Translations under genes and position numbers: made by a program | Notes under the pieces: model-generated | The model's database searches: none | Seen by the model: only the letters and a program-made list of their open reading frames with translations | What the model was told of the DNA's origin: nothing | NCBI GenBank assembly: GCA_025769875.1 | Contig: JAGFNK010000102.1 | Location: 62,001-126,000, forward strand | DNA length: 64,000 nucleotides | From: Russula earlei | Taxonomy: Eukaryota > Basidiomycota > Agaricomycetes > Russulales > Russulaceae | Reading direction: 5' to 3' | Part shown: positions 32,164 to 44,247 of the stretch, in pieces | Position numbering within the stretch: position 1 is the stretch's first letter | Layout of the letters: every line of letters starts with the position of its first letter

Positions 32164-35100
32164 ATGTCCCACAACCCTCTTGAAAAGGAGTCATACTCGA
32201 ACTATCAACTCATCTTCGACAACGCTTTAAAGGCATATAAAAGGAAAACTGGAAAGGATCTCCAATCGAATCCACTGCTCGTAATTCTCCTGAGACTGTC
32301 CTCGACGTACTAAGAGGGCAGATCCCTGCGTTTGTTCAATCTGGGGGGAACAATGACAAGTTCACAAACTGGGTGAATCCGACTGTGAATGTGCTGTGCG
32401 CATTCTCCGCCACCATTGGTGCAGCTACTAGTCTGGTCATTCGGAACAATTTGTCCCAGATCTGTCCTCTGATACCTTATAGGCATACCCACCAGCGGGG
32501 GTGATCATTGCGGGAATCACCATCCTTCTTTCCGTGGGTCTTCCTCGCTTTCTTTCTGTGCCGCAGCTTGACGCCCAAGCCCTCAGACAGCGCAGTCCGT
32601 AAACGCTACCCAAGGAGCACTCATTGACCTGTTTGAGCGCATCGAAAATTTCTTCAGAAGACTTGAGGCATACATCGAACTTCCACCGACCGCCCGAATG
32701 ACCGACGTCATCGTGAAGGTGATGGTTGAGGTGCTTCTCATACTTGCCCTTGCGACAAGGGAAATCAAGCAGGGGAAAATAAGTGCGTTGACCCTCATTG
32801 ACAGATGACTCTTCTCAGTTTACCGGTTTTCAGAAACGTTCCTGAGGAGGCTAGAGGGAAGGTCGGATATTGAAGATGCGCTTCGGAGGCTGGACAGCCT
32901 CACACAAGAGGAAAGTCGTATGGCGGCCGCGCAAGGCCTGAGGGCCACGCACGGCGTAGCTGAGGGAGTGAAGATTATCGCAGATGATATGCATTGCATA
33001 GATGACAGGGTGATGGCCATCGAGGATAGGGTGAGGAGTGTCGATGACAAGGTGATCGACGTAGACGACAAGATAGATGCTATCATTGACGGTGTGTACA
33101 TCGTTTTCTCAATTTCCTCGATGTCTCCCTCAGCATTTTCACGGCTAGATGGCGAGAAAGCGAGAGGAGAACTACGACAACTAGCAAACGACGTAGGCCA
33201 CCAGAAGCGTTTGTGATCCCAGAGTAGCCTCGTCGTGAAATATGAAGGCTGAAATGTTTCACAGGTAACCAACTACGACAGGATCTTAGGACATTGGCTT
33301 TCTCCCCCAGATCCATCTATTAATTACAACACTGCAATTGATGCTCGTCAGGAAGGAACCGCAGTGTGGTTTACTCAAAGCAGCACCTTCAAGGGTTGGA
33401 AAGAATCCGGTGGTCTGTTGTGGATTCATGGAAAACGTACATTCTCCTGCCCCCTACACCCTTGGCCCTGCTAACCGATCTCATCTCCCCAGCTGGCTCG
33501 GGCAAAACTGTCCTCGCGTATGTCATCCCTGGCTCGTTTCTACCTGAATAGCTTAAACTATCGTCCTTGTCGTCCAGTTCTGCGATCATCGACGATATTT
33601 CCAATGCGGGGTTGGGGCACATGACCTTCTTTTTCTTCGACTTTAAGGACACTGGCAAGCAGGATGCTCGTGCTTTGCTGTCGTCTCTCATCGTTCAACT
33701 GAGCAATCAATCTGATTGTTTTTACGACCTTCTCCTTGCATTTTATTCGGGACACCAAGGTGGCACGCAGCAACCCAGTGTCGGAGCGCTTACACAGTGT
33801 CTCGAGAACATTCTGAGCGCCCGAGGAGAAGCACCAATATACCTAATCGTTGATGCTCTTGATGAGTGTCCCAACTCAACTGGGATGCCTTCGTCACGTA
33901 AACAGGTTTTGACTCTCTTGGAGAGGCTCGTGAAAGCGAACCTTCCGAGTTTACATTTGTGCATCACGAGTCGCCCTGAAATAGACATCCGAACATCCCT
34001 TGAGCCCTTGACCTCATCTTCTAACCGGATATCCCTTCACGATGAAACTGGACAAAGGAAGGACATCGACGACTTTGTCAAGATGGCGGTTTATTCAGAC
34101 CACAATATGCGGAGATGGCGAGATAAGGACAAGGAATTGGTTGTTGGGACACTCTCTAATAGAGCCGATGGCATGTAAGGATAATATTCCCTGGTTAAAT
34201 GGCTTTCTCATCCTATTGTATTCAGGTTTCGTTGGGTATTTTGTCAACTGCAAGTTCTTTGCCATTGCTTTCCGCAAAGTGTGCGGAGTGTTCTCGCAGA
34301 ATTGCCAGAAACATTGGACGAGACATACGAACGCATACTACACCAAATCCCCAAGTCGAACCGAATATATGCTCGTAGATTATTGCAATGCCTCACTGTT
34401 GCCATCCGTCCGCTACGGGTCGAAGAGCTAGCGGAAGTCCTTGCGATCAAATTCACCGAGACCGGAGGGGTTCCAATTCTCGACGAAGATCTGCGTTGGG
34501 AGGATCAAGAACAGGCTGTCCTGACAGCATATTCCAGTTTAATCGCCGTTGTCGATAATTTTGGTTCGCGGGTGGTTCAATTTTCCCATTTCTCGGTCAA
34601 AGAATTCTTAACCTCGGATCGCCTTGCTTCTTCAAAGGTGGATGCTTCCCGTTACCATTATATTTCCTCCGAGGCTGCGCATTTGATCATGGCTCAAGCT
34701 TGCCTCTGTGTCCTACTCCGGTTAGATGGTCAGACGGACAAACAGACCATTATCGAGACCTATCCTTTGTCCAAGTACGCCGCCGTTCACTTTGGTGATC
34801 ATGCCAATGCCGAGAATGTGATATCACAAATATCGGATGGAGTTGACTGTCTTCTTGACGCAGACCAGCCACATTTTGGCGCATGGCTCCGAGTGCGCGC
34901 ACCTTATGATTGGGGTCAGTCACCCGAACCCGTTCCGTTGTACTACTTGGCAGGGTGGGGATTCCGCGGCATGGTGGAACACCTGATCTTACGCCGTCCA
35001 GGGGATGTGATGGCCATGGGTGGCGGCCATGGTACTCCGTTGCATGCAGCGGTTTCCTTGGGGCACATCGAAGTGTCACAACTATTACTTAGGCACTGCG

Positions 35101-37196
35101 TAGATGTGGATGTCAATAACTCTGATGGCCGGACTCCGCTACACCTGGCAGCGTACAACGGATTCTGGGAGATTGCCCACATATTGATCAGGCGCAATGC
35201 CAACATCGACGCGCGGGACAGAAACGGCCAGTCGCCACTACACAGGATGATGGTCGGACTAGAAAACGGGTTTCCTGATAGATATTTTGACGTGATACGG
35301 GTTTTATTGGAGCACGGTGCGGACATGGACGCACGGGACAGCAACTTCTCAACTGCGCTACATCTCGCCATATCCAACGGGTGTTCTAGGGCTGTACGAC
35401 TGCTCCTTGAACATGGTGCGAATCCCGACGTACGGATGAGCAACGACCAGACGCCGCTGCACCAAGTCGTGGGCCGGCCAAGTCGTACAAGGGATGACGA
35501 GTATTTAGTCATCCTGGGTGTTTTACTGAAGCATGGTGTGGACACTGATGCACAGGATAAAGACCTCTCAACCCCACTGCATCTCGCAACAACTTATCGG
35601 TATTCTAGTGCCGTAAGGATGCTACTCAAGTATGGCGCGAATCCCAATGTGCGGAACAACAATGGCCAGACACCGCTGCACGAGGCATCGGATGCGGGGA
35701 CGCCCTCCCTTCCTTGGAACGTCATGCGCTTATTACTGACACATGGTGCGGATGTGAACGCGCAGAACAACGACGGCTCGACTCCGCTGCATCTCGCATC
35801 ATCGCGAGGGCTGTCCAACGCTGCACAGGTGCTCCTCAGTTACGGGGCTAATTTCCATATGCGGAACAAGAAGGGCCAGACTCCACTACACTTGGCATCG
35901 AGATGGAATCACGTCGAGACCATCAGATTACTTCTCGTGAGTGGAGCGGACGTGAATGTGCGGGGTGACGACCACTCGACTCCCTTACATCTCGCATCAT
36001 TCGAAGGTCACCTAGAGTCTGTACAGCTGCTACTCGACCACTGTGCAAGCGTACACTCGCAGAACATCGAGGGCCAGACACCAATTCATGGAGTATTTGC
36101 CCACGCCGAACCCGATTTCACGCTTATGGAGTCGTTACTGGAGCGTGGAGCGGACGCGTGTGCACAGACCAACGACCGGTCAACTCTGCTGCACCTTGCA
36201 TCATCAATGGGAGACCGCAACGCAGTACAGCTACTGGTTGATCACGGTGTGAATGTCCAGGCCCAAAACAACAACGGCCAGACACCACTCCACCTAGCGT
36301 TAGGGAACGTGCACGGCCAAAGGGTCGACGAATTCAGTGAGGTCATACAGTTGTTACTGGGAAACGATGCGGCAGTGGATGCACAAGATAACGACCAATG
36401 GACTCCGTTACAGCTCGCATTACGCTACGGGAACCACGGGGGCGCAAAGCTCTTGCTCGAGCATGGGGCAAACGTTCACGTTCGTCACAAGGGAAAGACA
36501 CCCATACACCTCGCCTTGGACGGTGGATTCCAATTCTGGGGTCACGATCTCGACCTCGTATGGATTTTAATGGGCCATGGCGCGGATGTGAATGCCCAGG
36601 ATGATGACCAGTCGACTCCGCTACACGTCGCAACACGCAAAGGACATGTAGTGCTGACAGAGCTGATACTGGAGCATGGTGCAAATGTCCATTTGCGGGA
36701 CAACGGCGGTCGTACGCCGCTACACTACGCATCGCAATACAACCATACCGACATTGCGCAACTATTACTGAAGCGAGAAGCGGAAGTTAACGCACGGGAT
36801 CATACTGACTCGACTCCGTTGCACCTTGCGTCATATAGAGGTAGTATTGGGGCAGCACGGCTACTCCTTGAATACCGCGCAGATGTCCACGCACGAGACA
36901 TGAAGGGCGGCACGCCACTGCACGATGCATCGTGGGGTGGATATCTGGAGGTCATGCGGTTATTGCTGGAACATGGCGCGGACTTGGACGCGCAGGGCCA
37001 CAACGGGTGGGCACCGCTACATCTGGTGGCGTACAAGGGGGATCTGGACGCCGTAGAACTTCTGCTTGAGCATGGCGCAACCGTCCACTTGAAAGACGAC
37101 AAGGGCGAGACGTCATTTAAGGTCATGTCAGCTGGAGGAGAGCAGGAGAGCACAGAAACACTCTTTGATCACGGGGGAAATGGCCGAACGATATAG
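32164..37196 (+). CDS. STAND/NLR-like protein: Goodbye - NACHT - ankyrin repeats
   Basis: Fungal NLR-like proteins are signal-transducing NTPases implicated in non-self recognition and programmed cell death. N-terminus (32164-about 33090, several exons) is a Goodbye-type domain: YQLIFDNALKAYKRKTGKDL, SPETVLDVLRGQIPAF, NWVNPTVNVLCAFSATIG, ALIDLFERIENFFRRLEAYI. The NACHT follows: Walker A LLWIHGK/AGSGKTVLA (split by an intron at about 33438-33490), Walker B IYLIVDALDECP (about 33837-33872), CITSRPEID, then the winged-helix part RLLQCLTVAIRPLRVEELAE. From about 35028, 20 ankyrin repeats plus a partial one alternate GQTPLH-type and STPLH-type units. Odd point: after DLQSNPLL (32280) the conserved Goodbye frame continues one base out of phase. 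Splicing of GTAATT...GGGCAG would rescue the frame at the cost of the conserved segment. No effector domain outside Goodbye is seen. Confidence 0.85.
35028..37190 (+). repeat. ankyrin repeat array (20 repeats plus a partial one)
   Basis: Each unit is built on (x)TPLHLA...LLLEHGA(D/N)V. From repeat 3 to 15 the units alternate: many odd-numbered ones carry loop insertions (35-40 residues, e.g. repeats 3, 5, 7, 13, 15) while even ones are about 33 residues and start (x)STPLH. So the array has a two-repeat period. Confidence 0.85.
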
Positions 37197-38460
37197 CTTG
37201 TATGTTTGCATCATGTCTTTCACATCATGTCTTTCACATGTACGCGTAGGAGTAAGGATAGGCCTTCCCTTCTCTGATTATGTCGTTATCCTCGGAAGTC
37301 ACTTTCGATCAGCGGCGATATTCAGTTCGATTTCTTTTTAGCTCGCGCATGAGATGTCAACAGCATGGACTGGGCCACGGCCAGGAAAACGAGCGGGGCA
37401 AAGACGGTCATTCGGGTCTCAAGTTGAGGTGTGGATCTCGCTTCAGCTTCGCGTTAACGGAACCGTTGATGAATGTCACGTTTGAATTCCTCGTAAGGTC
37501 ATCAGCCCATGAATTTCAAAGCTCAAGTCAGTTTTTCATGCGCTTACACGCTTACACCGAAGCTACTGTAGCACGACTGTCGCAAATTTAAACCGGGTCC
37601 GGTGTGTCACAGTTCGGGCGCTTCGCCAGCTAGATGTTCTCAATGTCGCGCGCGTGGGGCCCGAAACGCTTTGCAGGTACATTCACCGAGAGAATGCAAT
37701 ATACTACCTGGGCATAAGCAAAAGGAAATACGAACGAACAGAAGTGTAAATGCGCCTCAGTGTCCCGCGCGTGGAGCATGAACGTTGCATGAACACTGAC
37801 TCGTAAACGGGATTTTAGGCGCCCGCGTATCGAGCGAACAGATCATGCGCCACGTGCTAACTTACAGTGTTCTAGTCTAATGCTAATAAGCGAGCCTCTG
37901 GTCTAAATCTAAATCTTATGGCCGGTTCTGCAACAAGCGACGTCGCTCCGAGTCGACCAGCCGCGCGGTCCGGAAATGGCGGACTCGCACGACAAACGCG
38001 ACAGGTGAAAATCTGTTCGTAAGCTGGGATGCCAGCTGTACGGTGTCACCGTCGCATCCATTCCGGAATTTGTCCACGAGGGCGTCATTGGGATCCACTT
38101 ACTACTTCTGCTTCGGCGTGGATATGTGATGCGCATGCGCCAATGCCTTCAAGTTGACCGCAACCGTGAGCTGCTTGGGGCATGTCCGTGGTACTCCATC
38201 CCGGTGCGTGCTATACTAAAGAAGAGATTATCCGAGGGAGCATTCACCTGTTCTAGCGGGTATTTCATATCTTTTGCCGTAACTCGACCGCCTGGATGGT
38301 GGATCATGCATGGAATGGAAGGGTAAGATGGATGTCCGACATCCGAGTCAACTAGCGCTACGGACCAAGAAACGGGACGGAATTCCCGTCTGAAGGACGT
38401 GCTTCAGTGCAGCACAGTATCGCCTTTCAATGTTCCCTTTTATGGATCCGCTGGCACGGC
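37197..38460. other. intergenic, no gene seen
   Basis: Short frames on both strands without recognisable motifs. Presumed NLR 3' region and upstream DNA of the next small gene. Confidence 0.4.
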
Positions 38461-38466
38461 CTGGGG

Positions 38467-38473
38467 TATAAAA
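38467..38473 (+). promoter_or_regulatory. TATA box of the small secreted peptide gene
   Basis: TATAAAA followed by a pyrimidine-rich leader, 98 bp before the ATG. Typical spacing for a highly expressed fungal gene. Confidence 0.6.
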
Positions 38474-38564
38474 CGGAACCTCCTCCCCCCCCTTCTCCTG
38501 TCAGCCTCGTCGTCTTCCTGCGCTCTTCTGCACATCTCTACTTGGTTAACCTCTTGCGCGTACA

Positions 38565-38765
38565 ATGATGTTCATCAAATCCATTTTGGCGCTGTCTTTT
38601 GCCGTTCTCGCCCTCGCTGCTCCCCCGGTTCAACCTCGTCAGGGTGGTTATTGTACGTACCGCTTGATTCCACAACCATTCGGTGCAATTCTGACCAGAA
38701 TCAATGCAGCGGGTGTCGTCGAAGTTGATCTCCTCGGTGATTCTCTTCTTGACGTGGCCGTTTGA
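38565..38765 (+). CDS. SSP-D: small secreted peptide
   Basis: Begins MMFIKSILALSFAVLALAAP, a clear signal peptide, followed by PVQPRQGGY. Read straight through, it is 66 residues, ending LLGDSLLDVAV. A 57-nt segment inside (about 38654-38710, GTACGT ... CTGAC ... ATGCAG) has all the marks of an intron and is a multiple of three, so the spliced form is 47 residues in the same frame with the same end. Preceded by a TATA box. No family recognised; unrelated to SSP-A/B/C by sequence. Both forms lack the Cys-rich pattern of many effectors. Confidence 0.6.
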   Translation: MMFIKSILALSFAVLALAAPPVQPRQGGYCTYRLIPQPFGAILTRINAAGVVEVDLLGDSLLDVAV

Positions 38766-39135
38766 AGGCATGGCCTCTCCCCTAAATTTTATCGATGTTA
38801 TTGATCTTTATGCTAGAAGTACAACACTCCTTAAATATAACCCCCTGCTCTAGTGGAACAAACATGTGGAGGACAGATTGGACCAATGATGAAAGATGCA
38901 GTCTTTAAGGGGAGAGGGACATCTGATCAAAGGCTTTTACTTTGTTCATTTTAAAGCTGTCATTTTCCCTCATACGTAAACAAGTTGGTTTGTTGTGGAA
39001 TGCGCAACGCCTTTAGTCCGCGTGAAGCCGTTACAATCTGTCCATTCACTTCATAAGCGTCATGAGGCTACTAGGTAGAGAAAGGCCACGTTGAAGAGAA
39101 TGTCTGAAGTAGATGCTCTGCATGTCCAAAGGACT
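38766..39135. other. non-coding stretch
   Basis: Presumed 3' region of SSP-D; nothing recognised. Confidence 0.4.
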
Positions 39136-39232
39136 CATCAGGAAAAAATGCTATTGCTACAAGCACTATGTAGCACTGTATAGCCTATATAGTGCTACAT
39201 AGTGCTTGTAGCAAAAACATTTTTTCCTGATG
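39136..39232. mobile_element. 97-bp foldback (MITE-like) element
   Basis: Almost the whole sequence is an inverted repeat: arms of about 48 bp starting CATCAGGAAAAAATG and ending in its complement, with TGCTACAAGCACTATGTAGC in both arms and no real loop. A relic is at 16058-16176. No coding capacity. Confidence 0.8.
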
Positions 39233-39302
39233 CTGGATTAATTAGCATAAATAAGAGAGATGAATACAAGTCCATTGGCAGGGTTAGTGCTGCCACGGTG
39301 GT

Positions 39303-40034
39303 TGTTATGGCATCATGGCTGTTAGAGCATTAGCTCAACTCAGTGGGGCCAAGTCCCAGTGACTTGGTTCAGGGGTTTGATGGGGACTGGCTTAGAGAGA
39401 GACTGGTTCAGAGGTTTAGCATCTCAAGACTAAGTCAAGGATGACCTAATCTGCAGACAGAGTTGATCTTCTGGTTTCACAGAAGAGGAGGATGATGAGA
39501 GAGAGGCAGAGGAGGAAGAGGAACACAAGGGTTCCTTGAGGTGTGCTCAGGTCAAGCAGGATGTAAGCCAGCACAAGCAAGTTGTGATTGAGAAAGTATA
39601 CAAGGCAAGGGATGTGACAGGAAATGAGACAAAGCTAAGCTTGGGGCATTCCCCAGCTGTTACTGGCACTTAAATACTGTATGTAGTGAGGCTGTACAGT
39701 ACTATATGTGGAACAATAGATAAAAGATGGACCAATAGCAAAAGGAGATCAATGACAAGTGAAACACAAGGAGGTAAAGTGACAGCTGTCAATCAATATC
39801 AAGGGATGAAACAGTAACCAAAGAGATGAGGGTGACAGAAGAGAACAGTAACAGAGTAGGTTAGAGATGAACCAACAAAGGGGTAAGTGACAGAAACACA
39901 ATGGATGAAACAACAAGGGATGATCAACATCAAGGGATGAAACAGTAACCATGGGGACAAGGGTGACAGTGGAGAACAATATCATGAGATGAAAGAGGGT
40001 TAGTGACAAACCAACAGGAGGGTAGATCATAACA
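39303..40034 (-). repeat. solo LTR, family B (copy B2, inverted)
   Basis: TGTTATGGCA...GATCATAACA, 732 bp, flanked by GTGGT on both sides (39298-39302 and 40035-40039). Reverse-complement relative of 8999-9607: shares GGGGCCAAGTCCC, the CAGAAGAGGAGGATGATGAG segment and AAGCTAAGCTTGGGGCATTC. Confidence 0.9.
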
Positions 40035-40135
40035 GTGGTCCAAGTCCCAATGTTTAGGGCTGCTACTACTCATGCCCAATCGCATGCCCACCCACCACTG
40101 CCTCACCAGGCAAAAAGCCCACAACACCCTAGACC

Positions 40136-40384
40136 TGTTGGACATGCAGCTGCTAAGTGCCGCACGAATGGACAATCCAGACTGTACATGTAAATAATTA
40201 GAATAATTTAGTTATTGCATCGTTTCCTCAGTCTTTTACACACAAGACTGAGGTCAGTACTACACATTCCTTTACACTCCTTCAAAGCTAATGCTGTACA
40301 TAGCTATCATCCCTATAGGTTAGATAACTAACCAATACAGTCTTTTACACACAAGACTGAGCTATCATCCCTATAGCTCCAACA
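40136..40384 (+). repeat. 5' LTR of copia element D
   Basis: 249 bp; contains a repeated CAGTCTTTTACACACAAGAC motif (about 40230 and 40338). Confidence 0.9.
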
Positions 40385-40560
40385 GATTATGAGACCTGGT
40401 CATCCCTGACGTCACAAACTCCCACCAGCTTCCAAATCATGTAATGAAATGCCATGAGCGCCCCCACAGCAACTGCAAATGTCATGCCCTCAAGAGGCAG
40501 CCACACTCCCACCATAGGAGCCACAGGAAAACATTACATGGGTGGCCAACATGGCTATGA

Positions 40561-40926
40561 TTGACCACTCTTGAAGGTGGTACAGTTGCATATACACAAT
40601 GGAAAGCTAGAATAGAGGCAGTATTCAAAGTAAACGGCTTAATGGAAATCTTAAAACAGACATACTCAACACCAGACCTCAGCAATGACCCGAGCGGCTT
40701 TGCCAACTGGGAGCAGAAAGATCACGAAGCGCATGCCCACATTCTACTCATGTTAAAAGGGCACGCTCTTGACACTGCCCTAGGCATTGCTGGAGCCAAA
40801 AATACTTGGGACAAGCTTGCAAAACATTTTGCAGGGAAGGGCAAGCAACACATCGCACGTTTATTGATGGACCTATACCGGGTCACTTTCTCTGAAAGTG
40901 AACCCATGGCTCCTCAAATCATTTGA
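40561..40926 (+). pseudogene. copia Gag (UBN2-type) fragment
   Basis: YTQWKARIEAVFKVNGLMEI and KNTWDKLAKHFAGKGKQHIA fit the copia gag-polypeptide domain. A stop follows APQII at 40924. The downstream part resumes at 40993 in another frame. Confidence 0.75.
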
Positions 40927-40992
40927 CTGCTGCATGCTGCCTGAACCCTCAAGAGACTCAGTTACCCAATAGACGAGAAAGTCCTCATCTGG

Positions 40993-41301
40993 ATGCTAAT
41001 CCTCGCACTACTGGAAAAGATGGCCAATCTCAAGGCCACTCTCTACTTGATGCCACCCAGCCATCTAATGGCTGAGCATGTCACGGACCGAATCCTCCAT
41101 GAGGAGTGTTGGATCCGATTGACCTGTGACATGGCCACATCTCATATTGCAAAGGCACCCCAAAAGGGAAAGGACCAGGAAGTGCAGAGCAAAAAAAGCA
41201 CAACCAAGTGCACCCACTGCAGACGCCGGGGCCACAACACAACTGAATGCTGGAATTTCATGGGAAACCACAAGACAAAGCAGCAGCAGCAGCAGCAATA
41301 A
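40993..41301 (+). pseudogene. copia Gag C-terminal part with CCHC knuckle
   Basis: Contains CTHCRRRGHNTTEC (CX2CX4HX4C) and ends in a CAG-repeat Gln run at 41281-41298. Separated from the N-terminal Gag by a frame change. Confidence 0.7.
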
Positions 41302-42719
41302 CTGGCACAAGCGTGCCCAACATACCAGTGACGCACACAGACCAGCCACCAGCCAGCACTGCCATCACATACGTCCCAATTCCACATAACAGCACCTTAT
41401 TATATCAGGCGGTCATAGATGAGCTGATCTGCGTGGCCACAACTCAGGAGCAGCTCCGAGCCACCAATCTCAGAGACGGCTGGCTCCTCAACTCTAGAAC
41501 CTTGTGCATCATGACATCCCATCATGATTGGTTCATACACCTCACCCCACTCGCATCACCCATTCTAGTTGCCTTAGGCAACAATAGTGCCATAACCGCC
41601 ACCGGAACTGGGCAAATACAAGTCTGGATGCACGCAAATGGCGCACGGAGTATTGCGATACTCTGTGACATCCTGTACATCCCAGACCTCAAAGGGAACC
41701 TCTTATCGGTCTCCCATTTCACCCAACATGGGGTGGCAGTGCAATTCCAGGGAGAGACATGTGGAATATACGATAAAAATCAACTGATATGTGAGGGAAC
41801 ACTACACAACAACCTATATATCATGGCCATCCAAATGGCCAAACCCGAGTCAGCATGCACAGCGATGCCAGACCAATTTCTCATGGAAGGCAGCCACAAA
41901 TTTGAAGCCGCCCTCACCACACACACAATGGCCTCCAAGGCCTCCCTCGACCCATGGCACCAATGCATTGTACATTCAGATACTGACAATACACTGCAGA
42001 GGCCAAAAAGGGAAACAATTAGGAAACTACCTACCTCTGAGTCACTGGAACCCTCTATCATAGGGATGCAAACTCGGAGCAAAATTTTGAAGACACCGGC
42101 AATGCATACAGATGCAAAACCATCCATGCACGCCTTGGACGACTTGACACTCAAAGAGGCACAGAGCGAGGACAACCCCAACCCCTCTCAGTTGCACATC
42201 CTTGGAACGCACGTGTCCATGCACACCCCAGAGAAGAGGCTCACCAAGCCGACCCGAAGGTCGCTGGTGCGCGTGTTCCCAGGCCATGCAAACAATGAAC
42301 AGGTATACAAGCCTGCACATCACACCACCCCACACATCCCCCACAATGTCATATTCAATGAAGGGGGCCCCACATTGCACATTGAGCATGTGATCCTCCA
42401 ATTTGACGATGCAGCCAAAAGTGCTGGAGATGAGGACATGAGAGCGACATTGAGGGGGCAGAGAATGTGGAACAGGGGGAGAATGCAGAACAGGGGGAGA
42501 ATGCGGAACAGCCACCATGCGCTGCACCACAAGGCATCAGAGCAGACAAAGTTCTGCCCATTCAGCCTGAGACACATGGACAGAGTAGAACAGCCACTGC
42601 ACCCCAAACCGCAAGGCATTGGAGCAGTTGAGGCTGTGCCTGCTTGGTCTGCAGCACCACATAGTCAGCCTACAAATCACAAGGCAGAAAGCCCACCTGC
42701 GCAATCCACCATGGGATGA
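41247..42719 (+). pseudogene. copia protease-like region fused to a residual linker, 490-codon frame
   Basis: WLLNSRTLCIMTSHHDWF stands where copia proteases have the DSGA active site, so the catalytic Asp is lost. LCDILYIPDLKGNLLSVSHF and a GIYDKNQL segment follow, typical of the protease-integrase junction (pre-integrase). Beyond about 41950 the integrase core is absent and the frame runs through a low-conservation linker with NRGRM repeats. The frame stays open for 1.47 kb despite the deletion. Confidence 0.7.
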
Positions 42720-43367
42720 CCAAAGTGTGCTACACACGTGCTCACACTCAACCATGGTGACGAAGTGGAGTTGGATGAAGTAGAGGCAGAAATGGCACCG
42801 CATGCTGAACCACAGAGCATCATAGTGGATGTGACTCCACCTGCCCAGCCAGAAACAAAATCAATACAACACACAGTTAATGAAGTGGAAAACTCACCTG
42901 CACAGCCCACTGCCAGACAACCAGAATGCGCCATGCGCGCACCCATCTGCAACAAGGACACTCGCCATTCTGCCATCCCGCATGAGCAATGAATGAAACA
43001 TACCAAGCAGGGAAAAGTGGCACATAAAGATGTGACCACCAACCCCAAGCCCTATGCTGAGGCGATCGCCCAGGCAGATACTGCCAAATGGGAAAGGGCA
43101 TGCAGCAATGAGGAATGCATGTCCAAAAACACTGGCATCCTTGAAAGCATGCCGAGTCCACAGAATGGAGCCGCAGTGGGGAGACATGTAGACCTTCCAA
43201 ATAGAAAGGGGGTCAAATCACAAAACTCAAAAACGCAAGGCCCATGTCATCACACAGGGACTCACCTAAGTCGAGGGCAATGACCCCGACAAAGTCATGC
43301 TGTCAAAAGACTGGCACTCCCTTGCACCCTGGCCCCTGCTGCTGAACAAAGTCTTGAAGCCCATCAG

Positions 43368-43907
43368 ATGGACATTAAGCCCACCTACCTAGATGGAGAG
43401 CAGATGGACAAGATCTTCATGGAAACATGCCCAGGGAACAACTACCAATGCACATGCAATGATGTGACCCAGTGCATCCGAGGTACAAGTAATCACTGCC
43501 TGACCTTCCAGCACAACTCCAGCACCCAGCCAATCTCAGTTGGATATGTCAACCCCGACTGGACCAGAAAAGCCCACTTTGGACTTCATCCTCATGTTGA
43601 CAAGTGGGGCCATAAACTGGAGCCACCGGTTGCACCCTTGAGCACTGAGGCAGAGCACACCATGGGCGCATGCGCCACCAAAGAAGCCACAAGGCTGAGG
43701 CAACTACTCATCAGATTGGGTCAAGATACCCATCTCCTCACAACCCTCACTTCAACAACCAGTCAACCATCGCCATCCGGCAGGAGCCCCAAGTTCCATG
43801 ACTGCACCAAACATACTGAGGCCCAACACCACTTCTTGCAGCAGTCAACTTGCAGGGGACCAATCTTGCCTACACCCCATCAGAAGAGGAAGAAACTGAT
43901 GTATTGA
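43368..43907 (+). pseudogene. copia RT and RNase H remnants
   Basis: MDIKPTYLDGEQMDKIFMET corresponds to the start of the RT palm; the next segment is already RNase H (VGYVNPDWTRKAHFG, PLSTEAEHTMGACATKEATR). The YxDD part is deleted. Confidence 0.75.
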
Positions 43908-43992
43908 AAAAGAGGTCCCAGCCGCGAGAAGCACAAAGGTTTCGCAATGTAGATGGGAGGAGTAAACGCGCACCACTTGGTCTGAGGGGGCA

Positions 43993-44242
43993 TGTTGGAC
44001 ATGCAGCCACTAAGTGCCATGTGAATGGGACAATCTGGACTGTACGTGTAAATAATTAGAATAATCTAGTTATCGCGTCGTTTCCTCAGTCTTTTACACA
44101 CAAGACTGAGGTCAGTACTACACATTCCTTTACACTCCTTCAAAGCTAATGCTGTACATAGCTATCATCCCTATAGGTTAGATAACTAACCAATACAGTC
44201 TTTTACACACAAGACTGAGCTATCATCCCTATAGCTCCAACA
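43993..44242 (+). repeat. 3' LTR of copia element D
   Basis: 250 bp, closely similar to the 5' LTR with scattered differences. Confidence 0.9.
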
Positions 44243-44247
44243 AGACC

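Larger units (their letters stand above)
40136..44242 (+). mobile_element. copia element, family D, internally deleted
   Basis: LTRs 40136-40384 and 43993-44242, TGTTGG...CCAACA, with target duplication AGACC (40131-40135 and 44243-44247). Only 3.6 kb lies between them: Gag, a zinc knuckle and a protease-like region, then fragments of RT and RNase H. The integrase core and the catalytic half of RT are missing. It is therefore a defective, non-autonomous copy. A purine tract GAGGGGGCA precedes the right LTR. Confidence 0.9.
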
